Assembly (NCBI RefSeq): GCF_025118155.1 | Contig: NW_026251389.1 | Coordinates: forward strand, 682,001-746,000 | DNA length: 64,000 nucleotides | Origin: Cokeromyces recurvatus | Lineage: Eukaryota; Mucoromycota; Mucoromycetes; Mucorales; Mucoraceae | Direction of reading: 5' to 3' | Shown here: positions 43,227 to 56,345 of the stretch, piece by piece | Numbering within the stretch: the stretch's first letter is position 1 | Layout of the letters: the number at the start of each line of letters is the position of its first letter | Program-made: the position numbers and the translations under genes | The notes under the pieces: model-generated | What the model was told of the DNA's origin: nothing | What the model saw: only the letters and a program-made list of their open reading frames with translations | The model's database searches: none

Positions 43227-45506
43227 ATGCCACCAAAGAAGAAGCAAACCAGTTCACTCGGTAGAGCAGTTATCAAATCTCGTTTTCAAGGACAGAGAGC
43301 TATTGGTATTGATGAAGGCAAACTTGTAAGTAAATTTAGCACATTGTTGATAGATCCCCTAATATTTTCGTAGCATACAACTGACTATAATGAACAACCT
43401 AAATGGGTTAAAATGCAAAGTATTACACAAGAAAATGACTTGGATGCATTCTTAAGTACTGCTGCTCTTGCTGGTACAGACTTTACAGCTGGTAAATTTC
43501 CCTTTTATTCTATTCTATTTTAATTTTAATTTTTCAAGGCACCTTTTATTTTATTTTTAATGTTATCGAGCCCTAACTGTGTTGTTGTTTTCTTTTTTCT
43601 TTTTTTCTTATAGAAAGATTAAATGTGAAAGTTATTCAAAACGATTATCATAATCCCTTTTTAAATTCAGAACAAGAAGAAAAAGAGCGCATCAAGAAGC
43701 AAGAAGCAAATGTGGATCGACTTGCGATTCCACGTAAACCCCATTGGGATAAAACGATGACAGCAGAACAAGTACAACGAAATGAGCGTGAGAGCTTTTT
43801 AGATTGGCGTCGAACGATGGCTGCCTTGGAAGATGAGGAAGGTTTATTATTAACACCCTTTGAAAAGAATCTCGAAGTGTGGCGTCAGTTGTGGAGAGTC
43901 ATTGAAAGATCTCAATTAATTGTGCAAATTGTTGATGCTCGTAATCCTTTATTGTTTAGATCAGCAGATTTAGAAAAATATGTCAAGGAAGTAGACGAAA
44001 ATAAAGCAAACTTATTATTAATTAATAAGGCTGATTTCTTGACTGAAAAACAAAGAAAGACCTGGGCTGATTACTTTGATGCAAATGGAATTAAATATAC
44101 TTTCTTTTCAGCTGCTCTTGCTAATGAGAAAATGCGTGAAGAAGAAGAAAAGCGAAAACGTGAAGAATTAGAAGCCAGTTTGAAGGCACAAAAAGATGAA
44201 GAAAATGAAAGTGAAGAAGAAGGAGAAGGAGAGGAGAAAGAAGAAGGAGAGAAGAAAGAAGAGGAAAAGAAAGAAGAGGAAAAGAAAGAAGAGGAAAAGA
44301 AAGAAGATCTTGAAAAGTTAACAGAAAAGATATCAAAAACTACAATTGAGTCAAGTAATAATAAACCAGAAGATGATCGAACACGTATTCGCACAACTAC
44401 AGATTTATTAGATTTATTAATTGAACAAACACCTGTTATTAAAAGTATGCTTATACATAAAAAAAAATGGATAAAAAAATTAACTAATGACATCATAACC
44501 TGTAGATAATAACGGCGAAGTTGAAAAGATCACAATTGGTTTGGTTGGTTATCCTAATGTTGGTAAATCAAGTACAATTAATGCTATTATTGGTGAAAAG
44601 CGTGTGTCTGTATCATCTACTCCTGGTAAAACAAAGCATTTCCAAACTATTTATTTAACACCCTCAATTGTTCTCTGTGATTGTCCTGGTTTGGTCTTCC
44701 CTACCTTTTCAACAACTAAGGCTGATCAAGTTTGTAATGGTGTTTTACCTATTGATCAACTTCGTGAACATTCAGGTCCCTGTGCATTGGTAGCTAAACG
44801 TATTCCCAAAGCTGTTCTTGAAGCTACTTACGGTATTCGTATTCGTACAGTTCCTATCGAAGATGGTGGAACTGGTATTCCCACAAGTTCAGAATTTTGC
44901 TCTACGTATGCTGTCGCTAGAGGCTATTTCCGTTCAAGTCAGGGTAATCCTGATGAAGCTCGTGCTGCTAGATATATTTTAAAGGATTATGTTAATGTAA
45001 GTAAAGTCATGTATTCAATTTTATAATTTTTGATATTTATAGATGTATAGGGTAAACTTCTTTTCTGTCACCCTCCACCTGGAGTAGATGCAGATGAATT
45101 CAATAAAGAGAATCATGAAGCAGCGCTTAAAATATTCAAAAAATTAGCTCCCTCAGTACGAGTACCAGCAAAGGCCTTAAATTATATTGCACCCTCTGAT
45201 GGATCTAAATCCCAACCTGGATCTAAAACAGATGCAGTGGATAAAGCCTTTTTCGAAAAGCAATTATCACAACCTCAGGTGAGCGGAAAGAACTCTGCAG
45301 CAGCTTCACTCACTGGTGGTCGTGTTACTTTATTCCCTCATCAACGTATGCTTGCAGATGATGGTACACCTATGAATAGAAAAGCTCGCTTGGCTTTAAT
45401 CCAAGCAAGTTTGGGACTTGATCCAGATGAAGTTAGATCAAAGAAGCATAAAAAGGGAAAGAAGCACGTTAAAGTTAGAAGTGGTGCTGGTTATGATTAT
45501 ATGTAA
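43227..45506 (+). CDS. LSG1: Large subunit GTPase 1 (60S export factor release)
   Basis: Cytoplasmic circularly permuted GTPase that releases NMD3 from late pre-60S subunits. Exons 43227-43325, 43374-43491, 43614-44444, 44506-44996 and 45051-45506 give 664 aa. The permuted order is visible: DARNP (180-184), G4 NKAD (210-213), then G1 GYPNVGKSS (364-372) and G3 DCPGL (408-412). Before G1 there is a highly charged insert of about 60 residues with repeated KKEEE units; such an acidic insert is usual in the family but is long here. The C-terminus is very basic (KKHKKGKKHVKVR), fitting rRNA binding. It lies 290 bases upstream of a thioredoxin gene on the same strand. Confidence 0.95.
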
Positions 45507-45707
45507 ATGAAATATCCACTTTAGAAAAAAAAAATAATATACAACTTTAAAAAAGGAAGAACCGTTATAATTTGTATAAATTGTATAATTTTTAGCTTAA
45601 TAGTATAAATATAAATGCATTTTTTTTTCTTTTTTTATACGTCATTTTAATTGGATAATAATGATTATTGATAATGGCCTCAAACATGCTGCTTATAAAT
45701 TAATACG

Positions 45708-45740
<33 letters not shown>

Positions 45741-45798
45741 ACCCCTTCCCCATTCAGGGTTATTATTATTTTTATTTATTAATCATTTTAGTCTCAAA
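45507..45798. other. Spacer with poly(A)
   Basis: Contains an A run of about 32 at 45708-45739, 60 bases before the thioredoxin start. Confidence 0.5.
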
Positions 45799-46347
45799 AT
45801 GAACTCTTTACGTATTCTTACTCGATCTACTACCAGACAATGTAAATATATTTATTTGTATAAATAGAAGCAATTAAACACGTATTCATTCTATTTTATT
45901 CATTTAGCTGTTCGTTCATTCCATGCTGCTCAACCCCGTATGTCAGGAAAGACAATTGAAGCGACTGCTGAAACATTCGGTTCACTTGTAGAAAAAGCTG
46001 ATCATCCTGTCATTGTTGATTTTTATGCCGAGTAAGGAAGAAATGTATATGTATACATATATGAATTCAGCTTGTAGTAATTATTTTTTTTTTTTTTTTT
46101 TAGTTGGTGTGGTCCTTGTAAGATGTTGGCTCCTATATTAACAAAGACTGTGGCCGAAAATCCTAAAGTTACTCTAGTAAAAATCAATGTTGATGATCAT
46201 CAAGCTATTGCTTCTAAATATCAAATCGCCTCTTTACCATCTGTCTTTGCCTTTAATAATGGCAAAGTAGTAGACTCTTTTATCGGCATGCGTTCCAAGC
46301 CAGCAGTTTCAGAGTTTGTGAAGAAACATGCTGAACTTGCTAAATAG
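45799..46347 (+). CDS. Mitochondrial thioredoxin
   Basis: Small disulfide reductase. Exons 45799-45841, 45908-46031 and 46104-46347 give 136 aa. The first 25-30 residues are Arg/Ser/Thr-rich and lack acids (MNSLRILTRSTTRQSVRSFH), a typical mitochondrial presequence like that of yeast Trx3. The thioredoxin fold follows with VIVDFYADWCGPCK (active Cys58 and Cys61), VDDHQAIASKYQIASLPSVFAF with the cis-Pro, and a short C-terminal helix ending HAELAK. Phases agree and all functional residues are present. Confidence 0.95.
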
Positions 46348-48069
46348 CTATCATGTATTTTTTAAAAAAAAAGAAAATAATAATAGTATAAATAAGAATA
46401 AATTTTGTAAATAATGCAAGAATATTTGTATCATTATGGACTTTTGTGATTAAGAAAAAGTGAAATAATACAAAAGTTGATATAAATTGTAGACAGGCAA
46501 TGACTCGACAAGAAATAAAATATAAAAAAAAAACGAATTCCGTAGTATAAGAAAGAGTAACTAATAAGTATATCATAATATATGTTTATAATAGTACCAT
46601 TATTATCTTTAGTCATGATATACTTTCTAGTGATTAGATGTAATAATCGTTTTATTACACTTGTTGAAGGCCTCCATACAATATATCATTATCAACTCTT
46701 AGAGCATTATTTATTATTCTAATATTTTGCTTGGGTAGCTTTATTATAAATACCACACACATCCAAAAAAATAACACTAGAATTCTATTAAGCATATATA
46801 ACCAAAAAGCAGTCAAAGAGGACTACTTAAACCATGGAGTAAAATTATCATGCTTTATCTTGATCTATATAATAGCTTTATCATCCTCTTATATTGCACA
46901 ATGAAGCTATAAGCTTATAAAGTTGAATGGTGCACTAACTAAGTTTAGTTGTATAAAGATAAACGTCTTTTTTCTTTTCTTTAGCTATTCTAATAAAGCA
47001 TAAAGTGAATCTGTGTATTTGAGATATATTTATACTAATAAGCTCATTATTTTTTAAATACTAGACTATATAGGATTAAAAAGAAGCCACAAATAAGCTT
47101 ATAACACGATGATTCAATTAATGTATTTCCTTGTAATCAAATACAATCATTGACAATTAAATGTATAAATGTTAGGTATTTTATGGTCAAAACGTATCTT
47201 TTTTATTAATTATAGTTGTTGCTGTTTAAGTGAATGACTGTCTTCTACGTGACTGGTTCTATTAGATTTCACCACATCGTTTCTTTTTTTAAAACTCAAT
47301 TTAAACTTCAGAAGCATAACTAATCATAAAATATGCTGCTATCATATTTTTTTTTTTTTTTTTCATTTGTGTTTGTTATTTCTGAAATGGACGCATCTGA
47401 ACGACAGAAGTATACCCCCTCACACCTCCCGAGGGCGTACAAGCAACTGAAGAGACACTCCAGGCTGATCAGGCCCAGCCATTTCACGGCCGTGGAATAG
47501 CCGGTTGATGATCATAAAGAAAAAAAGAAAAAAAAAGGGAATTTTACAATTTTTTGATCCCCTTTTTATACCTTTTTTTTTTCCATTTTTTTAAGGAGTA
47601 AGCTCATTTTAGGGGTAGAAAATTTTATCCAATCAATTTGAATATACACCTTTTTTTATTTGTGAACATGTGCATCATATGTTTATGAAAAGCTTTTTAG
47701 CAACAACAAAAAAAAAAATTCTCAAGTACAAGAATAAAATAAATATTGAATGTGATTAAGGGATAATGTTAGTGCCTGCTTTAATGGTTTACTCATTCAT
47801 AGTGGCACTTTGAATCGATGAGCCGCTTCAAAGGGACAATTCATTTACTAGTAACTCTCAATAAAGTACTTTTCTCTCTCTTTTTTTTTTAATAATGTAT
47901 CTTTTCAGGAGAAAAATGAGTATAAATAATTTCGTATATTTGGTACAGATTCTTATGATATGTATATGTTTTAAATTCTATGATTTACTTTCCAAAATCT
48001 ATCTTTATTAAATAAATTTTCTGTTCAAGTAGTAGTTTAACTTCTTTTATTATTAGTATTTAATATCAA
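46348..48069. other. Intergenic, AT-rich with one GC-rich island
   Basis: No intact gene. The exception to the AT-rich background is a roughly 115-base GC-rich block at 47390-47505 (reported separately). Confidence 0.5.
47388..47512 (+). other. Isolated GC-rich island, short ORF, origin unknown
   Basis: By hand count about 58% G+C over 115 bases inside a region otherwise below about 30%. On + it reads as a 37-codon frame (MDASERQKYTPSHLPRAYKQ...) ending before 47500. It contains a perfect CACGGCCGTG palindrome and a TGATCA palindrome. I do not recognise the peptide. It could be a remnant of a gene or a mobile element of other base composition, or a structured RNA. Confidence 0.35.
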
Positions 48070-50013
48070 TTAAAAGTCAGGAACATGAACTAATGTAGGA
48101 GCAACGTTAACTTCATTGCAATCATCCTCAGGAACACCACTTTCATGCACAATAACTACAAAATCTGTTTCATGCTCAAGAGCAATCATAGGATGATGCC
48201 AAATACCTTCACGATAATTAATACCTTGCTTACTAGTAGCCATAAATGCCTTTAAAGTAGACATATCAGGTCTATCGTCAGACCCGTTAAGAGCAACAAT
48301 AATAAGGTAGCCACGTATCCTGCCATCCGTCATAGGAATAAAAGCTTGACTAGAATAAGGATGTCTCTCCAATAACTTCACATTGAAAGGTAATTCAGTT
48401 GTAGTTGTAGGTCGACAACGGAAAATACAAAAATTCATTTTACCATGACCGTTAGGAAATTTATTAGTGACCAGACCTACATGATGATATTTTTCTGCAG
48501 TTCCTTGATTAACTCGTGTGATAAATTTTGCAGCAGCAGTATGAATGACATCACCATAAGGAGCATAGTTTTCAGATGTTAGAGGTTTAGCAAAAATATG
48601 TCGCTTGATAGCGATAGGTAATTTAGGAATTTTACCTCCTTTAATTACGCCATAAAGCCGTAAATGCTTTATTTCTCCATCTATGATGATATTGTTAATA
48701 ATCTTATATGTATATGTGTATGTATTATATATTCAGTAAAGAACTACCAGGACTAATAGAAATTTTAGTATGCGTAAAAATCTTCTCAGTATGAATAGTG
48801 TTAAAATAAAAGACATTATTCGGTCCAATAATTGAAGGTTCAATTAATGTCATCCATTTTACATCTCCTCCAGGAACAATACTAGTAGTATTAGTAGCCT
48901 CTATTTTTATTTTTCTTGGATGATTTCCCTTAAAATGAGTTGTGTTGATTTCAGCTTGTAAGATATGTCCTATGATGCCCAGATGAAAGACAACAAAATT
49001 TGTATAACTCTCTACACAAGCATGAATTTTTTCTCCACTGTCATTATCTATATACTTGTCTGCTAGTTTTCTGGTTACATTGAAAAAAGAGGAAGATGAA
49101 TCAGAGACAAGATAGCTATTATTAGCATAGACGACTCTTCCGCCATAACCAATAAAAAGCAAGTCAATAATTTCGCTATAAGATAGAATATATCAGTAAT
49201 AATAATTTATAATAGGAAAATTATGTTGTATTCTTCTTGTCTTACTCTTTGTTTTTTGGAAGAACAGGTCTAACATCACCATAAATATAGAAACGAGAGA
49301 TTTGTCCACGAGAATAATTATGCAAACGAAGATGAGTACAAATGGTAGTCGGTTTCTCTAAAGTAAAGATATTAAAATCATTAGGAGTAAGTTGGACTTT
49401 AGGAAGAACTTCAACCCATTGAATATCTTTTTCTAGTCCTGTATAATTTGGACAATAGCTACTTTCTACAGAAAAAGTAAATGCATAATCTTCCAAGAAA
49501 TATCCAGTATCAATATTAAAACCATATATAATACTTGGAATCCCAAGCTTGATAATGCACCTATAATTATTAAAGTAAATATATATACATATATATATAT
49601 ATATATATCGTAATAGTCCTAGTAAGTTATATTTACCAGCCATGAGAGCCATCATATTGTTTTATTTCACACTTGTCCGTCCAAGAGCTAGAATCTTTTA
49701 ATCCAATATATATATATCTATATATAATATACATATATATGTTATGGTATATTTACTATATGTACCAATAAGTCTGTCAGAAACATGAATAGATGGCTTA
49801 GGGTTAAGTATCATAGGAGCAGAAGTAAAAAACTGATCATTCATTTTAACAATAGTGGTTCCAAGATTAGAACTAGCCAAATCTATTGAGAAAGATAAAG
49901 TGTTATATTATACTAAATATTTATAATGAATAATACTTGCTAATGGAATCCTTTAAGTTTGATTTATGCAAGTCTTCCTGACTAAGCTTTGAAAATAAAG
50001 GTGCAATTGACAT
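48070..50013 (-). CDS. Allantoicase / ureidoglycolate lyase fusion protein
   Basis: Two consecutive purine-degradation steps in one chain: allantoate to ureidoglycolate plus urea, then ureidoglycolate to glyoxylate plus urea. Exons 50013-49941, 49882-49766, 49694-49637, 49560-49246, 49175-48748 and 48680-48070 give 533 aa. Allantoicase repeats: INLASSNLGTTIVKMNDQFF, DGSHGWCIIKLG, then RISRFYIYGDVRP-type end; second repeat with GGDVKWMTLIEP and DGEIKHLRLYG (331-341). From about residue 352 the sequence becomes a ureidoglycolate lyase: PLTSENYAPYGDVI, LLERHPYSSQAFIPM, GIWHHPMIAL. Both parts of the junction lie in the last exon, so fusion does not depend on a splice guess. Intron 1 uses a GC donor (GCAAGT), required for phase. 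In yeast these are separate genes (DAL2, DAL3). Confidence 0.9.
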
Positions 50014-50670
50014 AATTATGTATACTTTATATATATATATTTAAGAGAGAGAGAGAGAATGATATCGTTAATCACTAATTCTTCAGATTTTCAAATGCTG
50101 CTTTAGATAAGTCACAATTCAACCAATCAATATGTATCTATACCCTTTGTTTAAATTATATCTTTTATATTTAAATAATAATATTCTATATTTTTTTATC
50201 TGATATTTTAATAATACAAGTAAGTTCGAATATGATACGTACCTGAGGGAAATATAAACAGTTAAATGTAGAGCTTTAAATAATAAAACAATATCACACA
50301 GCATAAAAAAAAACTCTATCCATGCTGAAAAATGATTTACTTAATTCGTCCTATATTTCCAAATTATTATACCTTTTGTTTTCTATAAATTTAAGTAGGC
50401 TTTTAGTCAAGTTTGAGAATTGTAGGAAGACTATTGTTACTATAAAAAGGGGGAGCTAATTTTGTTATAACTGTAGACTAAGACGTTCCTCTTGGCATGT
50501 TTAGCAAACAAAGAAATTTTGATGTGACACGAAAGATGAGTTTGAAATGCTAATCCTTCGCGTGTTTTTTTTTAAAAAAAAAAAAAAAAAAAAAAATCGT
50601 TCTTTTTAATTTATGTTTTGTATATACAAATAAATATACACATATCCATCTTAAATTTAATCTACATCAA
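50014..50670. other. Divergent promoter region
   Basis: Lies between the divergent allantoicase fusion (-) and GCP3 (+). AT-rich; an (AG)n run at 50044-50059 and an A25-type run ending at 50596. No gene is seen. Confidence 0.5.
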
Positions 50671-53600
50671 ATGAATACTTCGGAAAATAGTCGATTTCAG
50701 CAACAACAACGATATAATGAGCGAATAAGATCTAATCATAGTCGTTTATCTACATATTCTTTACAAACTGAAGAATCGTTCTCAACTGGTGCTATGCCTC
50801 GAAATCATTTGATCAAAACTTTAGCAAGGATCGTTGAAAGATTTGATATAATACCAGACAATGCAAAAAGTCAGGATGCTGAAAATCAAACAAGAGCATT
50901 ACTAGATAAGTTTAATTATACCATTCTTAGGTAAATTTATTAAGGACAAGATTTATAAATTATGCTCTTTTTAATTTTTTTTTTTTTTTATAAAGTCAAC
51001 CAGAACCGTCTATAGTTGAAAATGAAGATGATATAGTCAACATTATACACACTAAATGTATTATCCATAAGTAAAATTAACTCATTAAAAGAGAAATGTT
51101 GTTAAAAATTTTATATAAATACATACATATTAGTGCAGGAATCTTCCAATCCTCAGAATGCCTTCCGCTTTGGTCATTTATACAACAAATTAGTCTCCAG
51201 AGTATTACTTAATAACAACAATATGACTCAGACATTTCATTATTAAACTTTTTTTCTATTTTTTTTTAATAGCAACGATTACATAAAAGATGGCCTATAC
51301 TTTATTTATTATTAATGCTAAGCAATATACCAACAAGAGACAATATGTCAATGAACCTATCAGTAAGTTAACTGGGGAAAAAAAAAATACAAAGATAAAC
51401 AAACAAAAAAGGATGCTGAAATTATAACTGCTATATAATATAGCCAATGAATAGTCCTCGTACATCCATTAGAGGCTTGGAAAACCTTGACCAGGAAGCA
51501 AATGATATACAACCTCCCGCTTCTCGATCATACGAAATGCATTCAAATGAATCTCCTAGGAATATTCGTCGTCGACTTACTCGAGAACCTTCACCTCAAT
51601 TAACTAGAAATTTAAATATTGATACTGTCCCACCCGCTGTGCAACTAGCAAGAGCAAAAGAAGCTCAAAGGAACGAACATCATACAATGGAAGGTATTTA
51701 AAGGAAAAAAAAAAAAACGTTGATATATTTAAAATCCAATTTTTACCTATTATTATTTTGTTAAATATGATAGCAACAATTTATGCGTCAGAATCAGATA
51801 TTTTAAGAGACTTAATTTTCCTTTTTCAAGGAATAGATGGACAATATATACGGTATAATGCTGAATTAAACGATCATATTTTGATTCCTGGACTTGAAAT
51901 ATCCAAGTCAACAGAGGAGACAGTATTAAAATTAGCTGAGGTTGGATGGTTATATATTAAGATACGTGATTTTGTTAAACAAAATATGCATTCACCTACT
52001 ATTGGGCTTGTGGGTCAATCATTATGTGCAGCATTACAACATGAGCTGACAGAGTATTACAAACTGATTGCTATTCTAGAAGCTCAGATTGAGAAACAGA
52101 TAGCAAATAAACAATTACCTTTGACTGATCAAAGTTTAACCCTGAAAAGATTAGCAGTGTGGACAGAAGATTATAAGCAAAAGTTAAAATTAATGGGTAT
52201 TTTAGTGGATGTGTGTGAAGGTTTGCGTCGATTTCCTTTTTTTTTTTTTTTGGCTTTCTTGATATGTTATATAAATATTGACTCATTTGATTATACATAG
52301 ATAAGAAAGGTGGTGCTTTAATATCAGCTATTCACAATTATACAAAACATGGTGACCCATTTATTAAGACATACCTTATTGACATGTTGCAAATTATATC
52401 AAAACCATTTTATAAAATGCTAGAACGATGGGTGAATGAAGGCGAATTAGATGACCCTTATGGAGAATTTTTTGTTGCTTGTGATGCAACAGTATCAGAA
52501 GAAGAACTTTGGCAAGCTAAATATACATTACGTGAAAATATGTTACCTTCATTTTTATCCAAGGAATTGGCCCATAAAATATTTTCTATTGGAAAATCAT
52601 TGAACTTCATTCGTTATAGTTGCCATGACGATATATTAACTGTCCTATCGAATGTGACTGACATGTGTAAGTAGTATACATAGAATGATAGAGACAAGAC
52701 TCATAAATGAACTAACTAACTGTTTAATTGAATTAAAGCTTCTATACATCATACATTTCAATATGGCGAAACATATCAATTAGAAAAATCAATTGATTTA
52801 GCATATAAAAACACCAGTAAAGCATTATTAAACCTTCTCAAGACAAAATATAAATTGATGGATCATTTAAAAGCTCTTAAACAATACATGCTTCTTGGTC
52901 AGGGAGACTTTATAAGATATTTGATGGATATATTATGGTTAGTTAAAACAAGCAAAAAGAAAAGGGTATCTATTATTTACTTATTCTCTTTTTATTTAGG
53001 GATAACTTGAATAAACCAGCAAATACATTATTTCGACATAATTTAACTGGTATATTAGAAACAGCGATAAAGTCATCTGATGCTCAGTATGATGATCCTA
53101 CAGTATTAAATAGATTAGATGTTCGATTATTAGAGGTGAAGAATCTAGTCTGAATAAAAATTAAAAAGACAATTATTTATTAATCATGTTCAATAGATTC
53201 AAAAAGATGATCTTGGCTGGGATGTATTTTCATTGGATTATCATGTTGACGCACCTATCAATACTATCTTTAGTTCGACTGCTATGCATCAATACCTTCA
53301 AATATTTAACTTTCTTTGGCGTTTAAGACGAGTTGAGTATACGTTATCTTCAGCTTGGCGTCAATGGGGGAAAGCAGGTAGACAATTTAAGGAGATAACT
53401 GAAATTAAAACAGACATACATTTTACACAACTTGCAATTCAACGCATGATTCATTTTGTATATCAATTGCAGCATTATGTGTTATTTGAGGTATCTTTTT
53501 ATATTCTTCATACGAAAGATAAAATAACATGTGTGATTTCTTTTAGGTTTTAGAATGTTCTTGGGATAAGTTGGAGACATTTATTGGAAACAAGAGTATA

Positions 53601-53996
53601 GATCTGGATTCAATTATTGAAGCACATACCAATTATTTAAATGAGATTACAGAAAAAGGCTTTTTGAGTGGACTTAAACAAAAGGAACTAGCTGACCGAT
53701 TAAATGGTATCTTTGACAGTGTGTTGGAATATAAAGTAGTCTTGGATTATCTTTACAACTATGCAACTTCAGAGTCATCAAAAATGTTTAGAAGTAATAT
53801 AGCAAAAGATGCAGACATGATTAGTAAAATTAGACGTAAACATCAAGAAATGGAAGATGGCTTTACAGTACAAGTATTACAATTTATAGATTGTTTGAAT
53901 TCATTTCATGACGAAGATTTAAGATCTTTATCAACTCGATTGGATTATAATGGATTTTATTCTGGATTTAATGAAACAGCAGCCTTTTTATCATAG
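50671..53996 (+). CDS. GCP3: Gamma-tubulin complex component 3
   Basis: Core subunit of the gamma-tubulin complex that nucleates microtubules (Spc98/Alp6 family). Eleven exons: 50671-50930, 50996-51057, 51134-51201, 51273-51362, 51444-51693, 51774-52220, 52301-52666, 52739-52937, 53000-53135, 53197-53490, 53547-53996, giving 873 aa. Conserved stretches include [16 protein letters not shown] near the N-terminus, [21 protein letters not shown]1-type segments ([23 protein letters not shown]), [13 protein letters not shown] and the GRIP2 part with [14 protein letters not shown] and [16 protein letters not shown], which contacts gamma-tubulin. Exons 2-3 use GTATTA donors; they are the only choice that keeps phase and the conserved helix. 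The sequence is closer to GCP3 than GCP2. Confidence 0.92.
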
Positions 53997-54145
53997 GATT
54001 AAATGATTTTTTCTTTTCTTTTTTTTTTTTTCTTTTTTTTTTTCTTTCTTTTTTTTTTTTTTTCCTTTGCAAATTATTAATAAAGTACAACAAGATATTA
54101 CTATGTCTAAAGACATAGTTATCATTATATAATTTGCAATAATTA

Positions 54146-54630
54146 TTATTTAACAGATGGCGGTAAAGTCTCAGGAATACATTTAGGTACACCAGTCTGG
54201 AAATATTCATCTAGAAACATTTCCAGCTGCTTAATACTAGAAAGATTATCTTGATTATCAGTTATAGGGTACATGGAACAGATAGTTTCACGAATTAGAC
54301 GGAAAAGTTTAGGAGTTTGATGAGGATAAGCTTCTAGTAATCGAATCGCACTAACTTCTAAACAACCAAGAACTAGGATAGGTGTCACTTCACGAGGTGG
54401 CATATTACAAATTCGAGCTAACCAAATCCAAGCATATTTAATTGGAAAAGGATTCTCTGGTTGACCTGGATCAGGTACAGTTTGACATAATGCGCTATAA
54501 AACATGATATAACATTTTTGATTTTCTGAATGCTCTAAGAATGTCTCTAGTATCTTTTTTTCTTTGTTGGAATAATTGTAACGTAATCTTGATCTTATTT
54601 CATCGGCTGAAAGAGTCTAATAATAAAATA

Positions 54631-54676
<46 letters not shown>

Positions 54677-56104
54677 TGCAAATGATGCTGTCTTTTTTTT
54701 TTTTTTCTTTCTTTCTTTACTTACGGGATCATCATCATGATATTTAGGGATAAGATATTGACAGCGTTTTAATAAACGACCCATAAGATAATCTAAAAAT
54801 TCTGGAATAGCACTGCACATTAAACAAGCAAATCGAGCCAAGAAATAAGCTGCAAATGCTGTTGCATGTATTTCTTGTTTAACTTGGGCCAAAAATACTT
54901 TTGAAAGATGATTAAGTAAGAATTCAAATGCTTCATTTGATTGCTGTTTAATATTCAAAATATGATTTTTCAAAAATTCATACTAAAATAAAATGAAAAT
55001 AAATATGTATTTTTATATAATATGTATAAAAAAAATTACCTTTTCGTAAACAATTTTATGATCTGATTGAAGCTGTGTTATAGTTCGATTTATGATCATT
55101 TTTGCATTAAAGCATTGCTTACGGAAAGTATCTTCTTTCATCATCGGCTTAATTTTTGTCTTGTAATACTCAATTTTTGCATAATATTTCTTATATTCCT
55201 CCATTCCCTCGATTGAAGTTGCAGCAGATTGTTGCTGTTTACAGTAAAAAAAATGTTTAATATATGTGTGTTTGCTTATTTTGAATAATAAAGGTATTTT
55301 TACCTGCTTTAATATCTCTTCCTTCTTCTTCTTTTCCTCTTTTTCTTTCTTTTCTTTTTCTTCCTTTTCTTTTTTCTCTTTTTCAGCCTTTGCTTTTGCT
55401 TCTGCTGCTGCTGTTTCTAATCTCTTTTTATCTGCTTTGATAGCATCGTCAATTAATTTTCTCTGCCTCATTAATTCCTCTTCAAAAGCTTTATCCTCAT
55501 CTATATCACTGTCATCTCTATGAAATACTATATTAAAAATCATAGCAACATTTATTTTATTTTATTTTTTGTTGTTGCTGTAATACCTTGAAATGTTAAT
55601 TTCAGACAATAAGCTTTTTAACTTTTGTATTTCTACTTCTCTTTCTTTGTATTGCTTTTGTAGTAATGCTTCCTTCTCTTTTTTTAAATCCTGTTGATGT
55701 TTCTGTAATTTTGCTTCAAATTGCTTATCATAAGATTTCTATTATAATAATTTCATAATGAAAAAAGGTTTTTTTTTTCTTTTTTTTGAGAAAAGAGAGA
55801 TAAAAAAAAGGGCTTTATATTTACAGAACGTACTGGATTTTGAAAATATAAAGATTTTTTGTATTCGTCTAAAGGGTTATAAATGCAACCTAATTGTATT
55901 AAACTATGCACTTGTCTATCAGATATTTCACAAGTCTTGGGACTAGTACAAAATGCTTCGAGGTAAATACAGATGTCAAAATTTAGATAATCAAAAATCA
56001 TACGTGTAATCATAACATTCAAAAGAATCCTCAAAATCTGATTCTGATTCTAAATCAGGAACTGTATATATAATGTTATTTGTGATGCGATGCGGCTTTA
56101 TCAT
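54146..56104 (-). CDS. GLE1: mRNA export factor GLE1
   Basis: Nuclear-pore protein that, with inositol hexakisphosphate, activates the DEAD-box helicase DBP5 to strip proteins from exported mRNA. Exons 56104-56004, 55942-55825, 55738-55587, 55517-55304, 55234-55040, 54982-54725 and 54616-54146 give 502 aa. A long charged coiled coil (about residues 75-205, Lys/Glu repeats) precedes the HEAT-like GLE1 domain (about 205-500). That domain contains VFLAQVKQEIHATAFAAYFLAR, LLKRCQYLIPKY and FPIKYAWIWLARICNMPP, the last of which is typical of GLE1. Intron 6 contains about 39 A on the + strand (54632-54670). The stop lies 150 bases from the GCP3 stop, tail to tail. Confidence 0.92.
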
Positions 56105-56295
56105 ATTGAAGATCTTTTTTTAAAGAAAAAAAGAAAGAAAGAAAGAAAAAAAAAAAGAAAAAAGAATAGTTAACAATAAAGAGAAATGAATAATAAAAAA
56201 ATTTATTATTCACTTTAAAATTTTGTCTTTATTGGAGTAAAAATTAATGGTTTAATTTTTTCGGCTTTGTCAGGGTTTATCTTAAGATTCTTTGC

Positions 56296-56345
<50 letters not shown>

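Noticed and set aside
44071..44496. Ser/Phe-rich frames antisense to LSG1
   Set aside because: Mirror image of the Glu/Lys-rich LSG1 insert, not an independent gene.
51058..51070. Alternative GCP3 donor GTAAAA at 51071
   Set aside because: It gives a frame with early stop or loses the [10 protein letters not shown] helix; the GTATTA donor at 51058 keeps both phase and conservation.
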